A program made the translations under genes and the position numbers. Below are positions 45,149 to 52,169 of a stretch of DNA of 64,000 nt, in pieces (position 1 is the stretch's first letter; the number at the start of each line of letters is the position of its first letter). The DNA comes from Pantoea sp. SOD02 (GTDB lineage: Bacteria > Pseudomonadota > Gammaproteobacteria > Enterobacterales > Enterobacteriaceae), in assembly GCF_024707505.1 (NCBI RefSeq), contig NZ_CP102605.1, positions 124,001-188,000 of the forward strand. The letters run 5' to 3'. The notes under the pieces were generated by a model. The model ran no database searches and was not told where the DNA came from. It worked only from the letters and a program-made list of their open reading frames with translations.

Positions 45149-46059
45149 TGGTTCTCCTCTCTCTTAAATACCAACTTGATGCAAAATAAATGTAGTGCCA
45201 TTTTTACCAGTTTCAAGCCTGGACTAATCTTAAGTCTTAATTCTAAGAGGCTTGCTTGTATTACTTCCAGTTAAATTTTCGATTGTCTCTAAATGTAACT
45301 AGCATGAGTTATTTTTTGGGGTTTTTTAACGTTAAGAAGAAAGTGGTGCAGGCCGGATAATAAGCGAAGCGGCAAGCGTGTTTGCTTGTAAACTTAATCG
45401 CAATTTCCGTTAGTATTACCTTTCCTTCATGCTTGCCTGCTATGTTTAATTAATCTGCTCATGTCGTATTAATTAACGCTTCGCTTATTATGATTTATTA
45501 CTCCGGATAAGTTGATGTTTAACCCACCTGCCCGCTGACACTGAAACCGCCTCTTCGCGGTTCTTCTCACGAACAGTGCAAGCATTTGTGTCTCTGGCCT
45601 GGCGACTTCATCAACTGCCGGGCGCGGCGATCGAAGGCAGTTCGTCGTGTGCTAAAGCGGCGGTCATGCATCTGCTGGTCGCAGCATTTGACGCTGATTT
45701 TTAAAGTATGCGATTAGATAAACTATTTCCTTTGAGTCAAATTGCGTTAAATGGCAAAAAAAAGATCATTCTTTCGCTATTCGTAAGGTCCACGTAATCA
45801 TTTATTTTAAATTAAGCAAAAAAACCAGCTTGCTGCTTTTATATTACTCGCTATCAATAAATGAAAATGATCAATGAAATCGATTTCAACTAAATAGCAG
45901 TTTTCACAGGGTGTTTTAATGTGACTGCATCTCTAATGTTAATGAAATAGCTGACGATAACAGCAGGGATGCTGCCGATTAACTTCCGGAGCCTCTTCCA
46001 TTTTTAAAATAACACCGTTGTCTTCACACCTTTTCAATCAAAATCATTGAGGTTTCTAA
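45149..46059. other. long AT-rich non-coding spacer
   Basis: 911 bases without a supported gene. It holds an inverted-repeat element at 45358-45492. A protein-like open tail at about 45537-45704, ending in TAA, lacks a start and any recognisable family. A sigma-28-like -10 (GCCGATTA, 45974-45981) lies upstream of the chemoreceptor gene; its -35 partner (CGATAACA) is poor. Confidence 0.5.
45358..45492. repeat. 135-bp element bounded by 15-bp inverted repeats
   Basis: ATAATAAGCGAAGCG at 45358-45372 recurs inverted as CGCTTCGCTTATTAT at 45477-45491. The interior is AT-rich and non-coding. The size and ends resemble a miniature inverted-repeat element. The same AAGCGAAGCG core appears near 44743, 44766 and 44863. 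No target-site duplication could be assigned. Confidence 0.5.
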
Positions 46060-47625
46060 ATGGACGTAGTTCAAAGATTTTCGCGTAATGTAAAGTTGCG
46101 AACCAAACTTACAATATCCTCTGTGTTGAATATCGCGATGCTACTGTTAGTGGCGTTGCTCGGATTAAATTCGCTTTTCTTAGCGGAAACCGGCGTTAAT
46201 GGCATGATGAAGGATGATTACCCGACCATCGCCTTGGGCAACCAGTTGATTGATGAAATCAACGTAACGGTGCAGCAGCAGGCGCTGCTGCTGAGCCCCA
46301 TTGATGCGCAGCGCAGAGTGACCATTCAAAGCAATCTTCAGGAAGCATCGAAAAATATCAGCGAAACCTATAAGCAATTAGGCGCGCTGGCAACGGATGA
46401 GGAATCCATTGCCTTTCTCAAACGCGTTGAATTGAAGCGTGCTGACTTTCTAAAGGAGCGAAACGCTTTCTTCGAGTTAGTGAATAGTGATGTGACAAAA
46501 GCGGTGGATTTCTATTTTTCTACTCTTGCCTCAGCGCAAAGAAATTACATCAATGAAGTTGAGGGTTTCATTAATCTGCAAGAGCAGCAAATGAATGGCT
46601 CTTACGATAATTTTATGGCGTCTTACAGTAAAACCAAAATTTCTATGCTGATTATTTTTGTGGTGGCTATTTTAGTATCCGCATTAATTGGCTGGATCAT
46701 TATCCGCTCGATTACTGTGCCATTAAAACATGTGATCGCATTCCTTGGCCGCGTGGCGGATGGCGACCTCAGTTCTGATTTTTATGAGCAGCGTAAAGAT
46801 GAAATGGGTCAGTTAATTAATGCCATTCAGCAGATGCAGGAAAAAATGTCGGATATTGTCAGCCATATTCGCATTAGCGCTGAACAGATATCCGGCGGCG
46901 CGAGCGAAATAATGTCGGGCACCAACGATCTCGCCGCCCGCACGGAAGAGCAGGCCAGCTCGGTGGAACAAACGGCGGCCTCGGTGGAGGAGTTTAGCGC
47001 CACCATCAGCAACACGCGAAATAACACCCACGTGGCCGCCGATCTCTCCGCCAAAGCGGAAAGCACGGTGGGACGCAATGCCAGCATGATGGATAACGTC
47101 GCCACCAAAATGGCCGAGATCAATGATTCTGCCAGCCGCATGGCGGACATCATCAACCTGATTGATTCCATCGCTTTCCAGACCAACATTCTGGCGCTGA
47201 ATGCTGCGGTCGAAGCCGCACGCGCCGGTGAACACGGTCGTGGTTTTGCCGTGGTGGCGCAGGAAGTGCGCGCGCTGGCACAGAAAACGGCCACCTCGTC
47301 GCATGAAATCCGCAATTTGATCGAGGAGTCTTCCACGCGCATTGCCGATGGGCGCGATATGGTCACCGACGCCAATAAGTTGATGAACGGCATGATGTCG
47401 AATGTGGCCGAGATGAAAGAGCTACTGGTGCAGATTAATCAGGCCAGCACCGAGCAGGCCGACGGCATCAGCCAGATCAACACTGCAATTAGCCAGATTG
47501 ATATCACCACGCAGCAGAATGCGTCGCTGGTGGAGCAATCGCTGGCCGCGTCGGCGATGCTGAGTGAGCAGGCGGCAAATATGGTGAATAGCGTGAGCGT
47601 GTTTACGCTGCGTCAAACCGCTTAA
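46060..47625 (+). CDS. methyl-accepting chemotaxis protein
   Basis: This 521-residue inner-membrane chemoreceptor has TM1 near residues 20-42 and a periplasmic four-helix sensor (about 43-192). TM2 is near 193-215 (ISMLIIFVVAILVSALIGWI), followed by a HAMP domain and a long signalling coiled coil. The hairpin tip that binds CheA/CheW is IAFQTNILALNAAVEAARAG. It lacks the C-terminal NWETF pentapeptide that tethers CheR/CheB in Tsr and Tar, so its adaptation depends on other receptors. The ligand is unknown. Monocistronic, with a terminator behind. Confidence 0.93.
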   Translation: MDVVQRFSRNVKLRTKLTISSVLNIAMLLLVALLGLNSLFLAETGVNGMMKDDYPTIALGNQLIDEINVTVQQQALLLSPIDAQRRVTIQSNLQEASKNISETYKQLGALATDEESIAFLKRVELKRADFLKERNAFFELVNSDVTKAVDFYFSTLASAQRNYINEVEGFINLQEQQMNGSYDNFMASYSKTKISMLIIFVVAILVSALIGWIIIRSITVPLKHVIAFLGRVADGDLSSDFYEQRKDEMGQLINAIQQMQEKMSDIVSHIRISAEQISGGASEIMSGTNDLAARTEEQASSVEQTAASVEEFSATISNTRNNTHVAADLSAKAESTVGRNASMMDNVATKMAEINDSASRMADIINLIDSIAFQTNILALNAAVEAARAGEHGRGFAVVAQEVRALAQKTATSSHEIRNLIEESSTRIADGRDMVTDANKLMNGMMSNVAEMKELLVQINQASTEQADGISQINTAISQIDITTQQNASLVEQSLAASAMLSEQAANMVNSVSVFTLRQTA

Positions 47626-47634
47626 GGCGATGTG

Positions 47635-47668
47635 GATCCAGAACGGTCTTCGCGTTCTGGATCTTTTT
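47635..47668 (+). terminator. Rho-independent terminator of the chemoreceptor gene
   Basis: GATCCAGAAC at 47635-47644 pairs with GTTCTGGATC at 47654-47663, followed by five Ts. It lies between convergent genes. Confidence 0.88.
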
Positions 47669-47669
47669 A

Positions 47670-48452
47670 TTAAATAGCCTGATATTCGCCGGTACCTTCT
47701 GGCCACGGCGTCAGCAAATCAAAGCCGGTTTCGGTCACTGCGATGGTGTGTTCCCACTGCGCCGACAGCGAGCGGTCTTTGGTGACCACCGTCCAGCCAT
47801 CGGACAGCACGCTGGTGCCGGCTTTACCCGCGTTGATCATCGGTTCGATGGTGAAAATCATACCCGCTTGCAATTCCAATCCCGCGCCCGGCGTGCCGTA
47901 GTGCAGAATCTGCGGATCGCCGTGATACACCTCTCCGACGCCGTGACCGCAATACTCGCGCACTACGGAAAAACCGGCTTTTTCCGCCACCTGCTGAATT
48001 GCCGCACCGATATCCCCTAAGGTCGCGCCCGGTTTTACTACTTTGATACCTGCAACCATTGATTCGTAAGTGATATCCACCAAACGTTTGGCGCGCACCG
48101 AAGGTTGACCGACGTAATACATGCGGCTGGTGTCGCCGTACCAGCCATCTTTGATGATGCCGACGTCAATATTAACGATGTCGCCATCCTTAAGCTTTTT
48201 CTCGCCCGGAATGCCGTGACACACCACGTGATTCACAGAGGTACAGGTTGTTTTGCTGTAGCCGTGGTAGCCGATATTCGCTGGGATCACTTTCAGCACG
48301 TTTACCACGTAGTCATGACAAATCGCGTCCAGTTCATCGGTGGTAACGCCCGGTTTGACGTACGGCGTGATGATCTCCAGCACTTTAGCGGCGGCATGTC
48401 CGGCGGCACGCGCCAGTTCGATCTCTTCAGCGGTGTGCAGTTTGATGCTCAT
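47670..48452 (-). CDS. map: type I methionine aminopeptidase, accessory copy
   Basis: This 260-residue cytoplasmic enzyme removes initiator methionine. Metal ligands and active-site residues are all visible: CHGIPG, NIDVG, YGDTSRMY, GHGVGEVYH, FTIEPM and WEHTIAVTE. It differs substantially from the usual E. coli-like Map, which is normally encoded beside rpsB, so this is probably a second, non-housekeeping copy. Its ATG overlaps the TGA of a ParD-like gene by 4 bases, a fixed pairing that suggests a joint function. Confidence 0.9.
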   Translation of the reverse strand: MSIKLHTAEEIELARAAGHAAAKVLEIITPYVKPGVTTDELDAICHDYVVNVLKVIPANIGYHGYSKTTCTSVNHVVCHGIPGEKKLKDGDIVNIDVGIIKDGWYGDTSRMYYVGQPSVRAKRLVDITYESMVAGIKVVKPGATLGDIGAAIQQVAEKAGFSVVREYCGHGVGEVYHGDPQILHYGTPGAGLELQAGMIFTIEPMINAGKAGTSVLSDGWTVVTKDRSLSAQWEHTIAVTETGFDLLTPWPEGTGEYQAI

Positions 48453-48694
48453 TGCGCGATTCCCTGCGAGGTGAATAAAGGATGGTCGAGCAGTTGCGCT
48501 AAATCCGCGCCGCTGTCGCGTTCAACGCGCATCAGCAAGCGCGTTAATTCCTGATGATTGAGTGACGGATAAATCTCGGCCAGCATGCCGATCTTCATCC
48601 AGTGTTCTGCCTGCGCATTGATGGAGCGGCTCATCGCCGTGCTGGCGATGCGCAGATTCTCATGCATCAGGTCGGAAATTTTTACGATGCCCAT
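48449..48694 (-). CDS. ParD-like protein paired with methionine aminopeptidase
   Basis: This 81-residue protein has a ribbon-helix-helix-like N-terminus (MGIVKISDLMHENLRIASTA) followed by helices, and fits the ParD-like antitoxin-related family. There is no ParE-type toxin here; the partner gene, overlapping by 4 bases, is a type I methionine aminopeptidase. It may bind DNA to autoregulate the pair or modulate the enzyme. Both are inference. Confidence 0.75.
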   Translation of the reverse strand: MGIVKISDLMHENLRIASTAMSRSINAQAEHWMKIGMLAEIYPSLNHQELTRLLMRVERDSGADLAQLLDHPLFTSQGIAQ

Positions 48695-48813
48695 GATGAA
48701 ACCTATATATGAAATGTATGCGATATGTATATAGGCTACTCAGGAATTAGCGGATTTGCAAAGGGGAAATTTTTTAGAGGGAAAGCGGCGGCTTTTCCCT
48801 CTGACAACGCGGT

Positions 48814-48900
48814 TCATTGATAGGTTAGCGAAAATGTCGCCGAGGCATTGGCGTTTCCGCCCGCATGTTCGCTTCGGTAATAGCGTGCGATGAGGGTCAC
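48814..48900 (-). pseudogene. C-terminal remnant of a fimbrial subunit gene
   Basis: On the minus strand, 28 codons ending in TGA encode VTLIARYYRSEHAGGNANAS and then ATFSLTYQ, the classic C-terminal beta strand of type 1-like fimbrial subunits (donor-strand region ending TYQ). The rest of the gene is missing; the frame runs directly into a class A palindrome at 48895-48918. No chaperone or usher gene is near. Confidence 0.65.
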
Positions 48901-48962
48901 CATAAATGGCGACCCTACAAAGGACTGGCGCGTTTTTCGTAGGGTGCGCATTCATGCGCACC
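48895..48962. repeat. REP-like composite A - spacer - B
   Basis: A class A unit (48895-48918, minus, one stem mismatch GGTCACCAT) is followed by the spacer AAAGGACTGGCGCGTTTTTC and a class B unit (48939-48962, plus). It is nearly the same composite as at 55458-55525. Confidence 0.85.
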
Positions 48963-48990
48963 GGCATAAAATTTAATGATGGGTGCCTGA

Positions 48991-49161
48991 TTAAGCTTGC
49001 GGCTGCCCAACCGGTCCTTTGCTCATGGGGCCGCCGGGAATCGGTTGTTCGGTTTGCACATTAGGGCGACCATCGGGGCCAATAGGGCGGTCAGAGTGAT
49101 AGCAGCCTGATAACGTTATCAGGGCGGAAAAGATAATAAGCCCACCTAAAAATCGCTTCAT
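48991..49161 (-). CDS. small lipoprotein
   Basis: This 56-residue protein has a lipoprotein signal (RFLGGLIIFSALITLSGC) with lipobox LSGC, followed by a proline- and glycine-rich tail (YHSDRPIGPDGRPNVQTEQP). The mature part is only about 36 residues. The ATG at 49161 follows AGGACG. No family name can be given; many enterobacteria carry similar tiny lipoproteins. Confidence 0.75.
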   Translation of the reverse strand: MKRFLGGLIIFSALITLSGCYHSDRPIGPDGRPNVQTEQPIPGGPMSKGPVGQPQA

Positions 49162-49244
49162 ATAAACACGTCCTATTGAAGGGTGTAGGAAACAAACGAT
49201 CAAGCAGTGAAGCCAATCCATGGCATAAAAAATCCTAAGGCGCC

Positions 49245-49430
49245 TTACTCAGACTTCGTTGGAGGACGACGGCTAATTTTGCCTCCTTTCCGTCCCGCTT
49301 CAACGGCTCTTTCAGGATCGTTTCTGAAATTGCCTCCACTGGCTTTGCCTCCCGCTCTTCCAGCTTCTTTCGCACGTTCTGGATCGTTGGCAAAATTCCC
49401 TGCGCCGCCTCTGTAGCTCTGTTGTTTCAT
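49245..49430 (-). CDS. KGG-repeat stress protein, YciG-like, second copy
   Basis: This 61-residue paralogue of the protein at 44945-45148 has YRGGAGNFANDPERAKEAGR and then SGGNFRNDPERAVEAGRKGG. It is hydrophilic and basic at the end. It lacks the charged extension of the other copy. The two genes are about 4 kb apart in the same orientation. Confidence 0.87.
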   Translation of the reverse strand: MKQQSYRGGAGNFANDPERAKEAGRAGGKASGGNFRNDPERAVEAGRKGGKISRRPPTKSE

Positions 49431-49575
49431 AGGAAGACCTCTTATCAATGTTCCGTGAGATTTGAGGACTAGCTAGTCACGCTGAAATTTTAGTATGCCG
49501 TTGAGGTAAAGCCAGGGCGCAGATGACGATCGTTGAAACGGATCATGAAAAAAATTTTTGGATGTTTATCGATTT

Positions 49576-49616
49576 AACAGTGATCTCCGTCACATTTTAC
49601 AATTCCTGACTATACT
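49576..49616 (+). promoter_or_regulatory. CRP site and -10 element upstream of the sugar porter
   Basis: AGTGA-TCTCCG-TCACA at 49579-49594 matches the CRP consensus TGTGA-N6-TCACA at 9 of 10 positions and has AT-rich flanks. TATACT at 49611-49616 is a likely -10, which puts the CRP centre near -37. This suggests cAMP-dependent activation of the sugar porter. Confidence 0.6.
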
Positions 49617-49676
49617 TCTGCCTTTTGGGTTTCAACCTTTGCGCTCCAGAGCGCGTTCAATATGCAGGGAACAGGA

Positions 49677-51125
49677 ATGGACACATCGCAGCAAAACAGT
49701 GACGACGATTCAGCGCTAAGCAATCTCACCGTCAAACAGCGCATCTTCTTCGTTGTACTTGTGGCGACCATGGGCGCGCTGGCCTTTGGTTATGACACCG
49801 GGATTATCTCGGGTGCCTTGCCGTTTATGACCTTGCCGCTCGATCAGGGCGGTCTCAATCTCACTCCATTCACCGAAGGTTTAGTCACTTCATCACTGAT
49901 CTTCGGTGCCGCTCTGGGTGCTTTTCTCAGTGGTTACTTCTCCGACCGCTTCGGTCGCCGTATCACGCTGCGCTCTCTGGCGCTGATTTTTGTACTTGGC
50001 GCGATTGGTACCGCGTTAGCGCCGAACCTGCACGTAATGGTGGCGATGCGTTTTCTGCTCGGGATTGCGGTTGGCGGTGGCTCCTCAACCGTGCCGGTGT
50101 TTATTGCCGAAATCGCCGGACCAAAACGTCGTGCGCCGTTGGTGAGCCGCAACGAGCTGATGATTGTTTCCGGTCAGTTGCTGGCGTATGTGGTCAGCGC
50201 GGTGATGAGTTTCACGCTTAACGATCCGCATCTGTGGCGTTACATGTTGGCGATGGCGATGATTCCGGGCGCGTTGCTGTTCATCGGCACCTTCTTTGTG
50301 CCGGCTTCGCCGCATTGGATGGTGGCGGAAGGACGTATCAAAGAAGCGAGCCGTATCCTGCACAAACTGCGTGAAACACCGCGTGAAGTGAAGAAGGAGA
50401 TGACGGAGATGCGCCAGCACGCCAAGGCGGCGCGTCAGGGGCCTTCCGCGCGTGAACTGCTGCAAGAGAAATGGATTCTTCGCTTGTTGCTGGTGGGCGC
50501 GGGGCTGGGCATTGTTATCCAGTTCACCGGCGTGAACGCCTTTATGTACTACACTCCAGTGATTCTGAAAACCACCGGTATGGGCACCAACGCGTCGATT
50601 GCGGCAACCATCGGTAACGGCATTGTCTCGGTGCTGGCGACCATGGTGGGCATCAAAGCGGTGGGACGTTTTGGACGTCGCACCATGCTGATGACCGGTT
50701 TGACAGTGGTAATCGCCATGCAGCTGGTGCTCGGCTGCGTACTGCTGCTGATGCCACAAGACATGACGCAAAGTATCTTCGCGCTGGCGGCAATTCTGGT
50801 GTTCCTGTTCTTTATGCAGATGTGCATTTCGCCGGTGTATTGGCTGCTGATGTCCGAGCTGTTCCCGATGAAAGTGCGTGGCGTGCTAACCGGGGCTGCG
50901 GTTTCATTCCAGTGGATCTGTAACGCGGCGGTGGCGTTTGCTTTCCCGCCGCTGCTGTCCGCCACCGGCAATGGCGCATTCTTTATCTTTGCGGCCATCA
51001 ACGTCGGCTCGCTGATCTTCGTGATCACCATGTTGCCTGAGACTAAAGGCAAATCACTTGAGCAGATCGAAAACGAAATGCGCGAGCGGTTTAGTGAGCA
51101 GGAACAGGATCAACAGACCGCCTAA
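49677..51125 (+). CDS. sugar porter-family MFS transporter
   Basis: This 482-residue, 12-helix sugar:proton symporter of the XylE/GalP/IolT group has the TM1 motif FGYDTGIISGALPFM, the SDRFGRR and FGRRTMLM loops after TM2 and TM8, PASPHW after TM6 and LPETKGKSLEQIE after TM12. Substrate (pentose, hexose or inositol) cannot be fixed from sequence alone. The ATG at 49677 has AGGGA 6 bases upstream; an ATG five codons earlier is less well placed. A CRP site lies about 90 bases upstream. Confidence 0.88.
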   Translation: MDTSQQNSDDDSALSNLTVKQRIFFVVLVATMGALAFGYDTGIISGALPFMTLPLDQGGLNLTPFTEGLVTSSLIFGAALGAFLSGYFSDRFGRRITLRSLALIFVLGAIGTALAPNLHVMVAMRFLLGIAVGGGSSTVPVFIAEIAGPKRRAPLVSRNELMIVSGQLLAYVVSAVMSFTLNDPHLWRYMLAMAMIPGALLFIGTFFVPASPHWMVAEGRIKEASRILHKLRETPREVKKEMTEMRQHAKAARQGPSARELLQEKWILRLLLVGAGLGIVIQFTGVNAFMYYTPVILKTTGMGTNASIAATIGNGIVSVLATMVGIKAVGRFGRRTMLMTGLTVVIAMQLVLGCVLLLMPQDMTQSIFALAAILVFLFFMQMCISPVYWLLMSELFPMKVRGVLTGAAVSFQWICNAAVAFAFPPLLSATGNGAFFIFAAINVGSLIFVITMLPETKGKSLEQIENEMRERFSEQEQDQQTA

Positions 51126-51189
51126 CGGTGCTTGAGAATTCCTGGTCACGGGAGGAAGATACGCATCTTTCACCGGGCCAGGATTTCCC

Positions 51190-51894
51190 ATGCTGATCAC
51201 CGCCGAGAACACGCGCACCTTCAATACCGACATTCGCCTGGCCTGCACGCTGGCCGCAGTTGCCGGCGCACTCAACACCGCAGCGTTTGAAACCGTCGGC
51301 TTCTTCTCGGCAAACATGACCGGCAATGTCTCCTCACTTTCCGACCATCTGGCCAAAGCCAATCTGCACGTTGGCCTGTTTTTTCTGCTCATCGTGTTGC
51401 TGTTTATCGCTGGATCGTCGGTATCAACGCTGATTATTAACTCAGGCAGACGACGCCAGATTCGCGGTATCTACGCCATTAATATCCTGATTGAAGGCAT
51501 CGCGTTACTGGTGCTGGGTGTGATTGAAAGCTGGTTCCGCTTTAGCGGCTCCGGCGTGTTGCTGGTGCTTAGCCTGAGTTTTTTGATGGGATTGCAAAAC
51601 GCCGTCGTGACGCGCATCTCCAACGCGCGCGTCCGTACCACGCACGTTTCCGGCACCGCGACCGATATCGGTATTGAGCTGGCGATGCTGTTTGATGTGC
51701 TGCGCCGCAAAGAATCACCCAAAGATGCGCCGCTCTATATTGAGCGGCTAAAGCTGCATTTTTACACCGTACTGGCGTTTTTAGGCGGCGGCGTGCTGGG
51801 GATTTGGTTGCTGCAGTGGATGAGTTATCTGCTGCTGATGGTGATTGGTGCGCTACTTAGCGTGCTGGCGTTAGCGGCACTCAAACGCATCTGA
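51190..51894 (+). CDS. YoaK-family (DUF1275) membrane protein
   Basis: This 234-residue inner-membrane protein of the DUF1275/YoaK family has about six hydrophobic segments and the family's AGALNTAAFETVGFFSANMTGN motif region, split here over residues 24-46. Function is unknown for the family. It lies 64 bases after the sugar porter and could be co-transcribed. Confidence 0.85.
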   Translation: MLITAENTRTFNTDIRLACTLAAVAGALNTAAFETVGFFSANMTGNVSSLSDHLAKANLHVGLFFLLIVLLFIAGSSVSTLIINSGRRRQIRGIYAINILIEGIALLVLGVIESWFRFSGSGVLLVLSLSFLMGLQNAVVTRISNARVRTTHVSGTATDIGIELAMLFDVLRRKESPKDAPLYIERLKLHFYTVLAFLGGGVLGIWLLQWMSYLLLMVIGALLSVLALAALKRI

Positions 51895-51981
51895 TCGGTG
51901 ACCCGCTTCACACTTCTCCACGCTGTTCGCTAATACTGCTTGCCACTTTTTCCGTGCTGTAAGCATGATAGCCCCCGTTAA

Positions 51982-52012
51982 GGATTGTTACTGTTCGGCA
52001 GGCAAAACCTGA
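51982..52012 (+). promoter_or_regulatory. ribonucleic antiterminator (RAT) upstream of bglF
   Basis: GGATTGTTACTGTTCGG followed by CAGGCAAAACCTGAG is a clear BglG/LicT-type RAT. Its 3' end overlaps the 5' arm of a strong terminator, so folding of one excludes the other. Binding of the antiterminator protein would allow bglF-bglA transcription when beta-glucosides are present. Confidence 0.92.
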
Positions 52013-52058
52013 GACGCGCCCTTTTTCATTGAAGAGGGCGCGTCTCAGGTTTTTTTTT
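52004..52058 (+). terminator. conditional terminator in the bglF leader
   Basis: ACCTGAGACGCGCCC at 52007-52021 pairs perfectly with GGGCGCGTCTCAGGT at 52036-52050, followed by eight Ts. It overlaps the RAT at 51982-52012. Confidence 0.93.
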
Positions 52059-52082
52059 GCGCGAAAAACGCGCCAATCCTTT

Positions 52083-52106
52083 GTAGGGTCGCCATTTATG
52101 GTGACC
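52083..52106 (+). repeat. REP-like palindrome, class A, with attached spacer
   Basis: GTAGGG head, then GGTCGCCAT-TT-ATGGTGACC (one stem mismatch). The 21 bases before it (52062-52082) match the conserved composite spacer, but the class B partner is missing: the terminator T-run stands in its place. Confidence 0.82.
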
Positions 52107-52169
52107 GAAAGACGCTTAACTGGCGAGCATTAGGGCATGAGTTTAGGGCATTGTTCAGGAGAAAGAGTG

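Noticed and set aside
45955..45981. Sigma-28 promoter for the chemoreceptor gene
   Set aside because: The -10 GCCGATTA is good, but the properly spaced -35 (CGATAACA) does not match TAAAGTTT, so it is only mentioned and not called.
48740..48967. 75-codon open frame on the minus strand
   Set aside because: It is in a different frame from the recognisable fimbrial tail and spans two REP units; no start signal.
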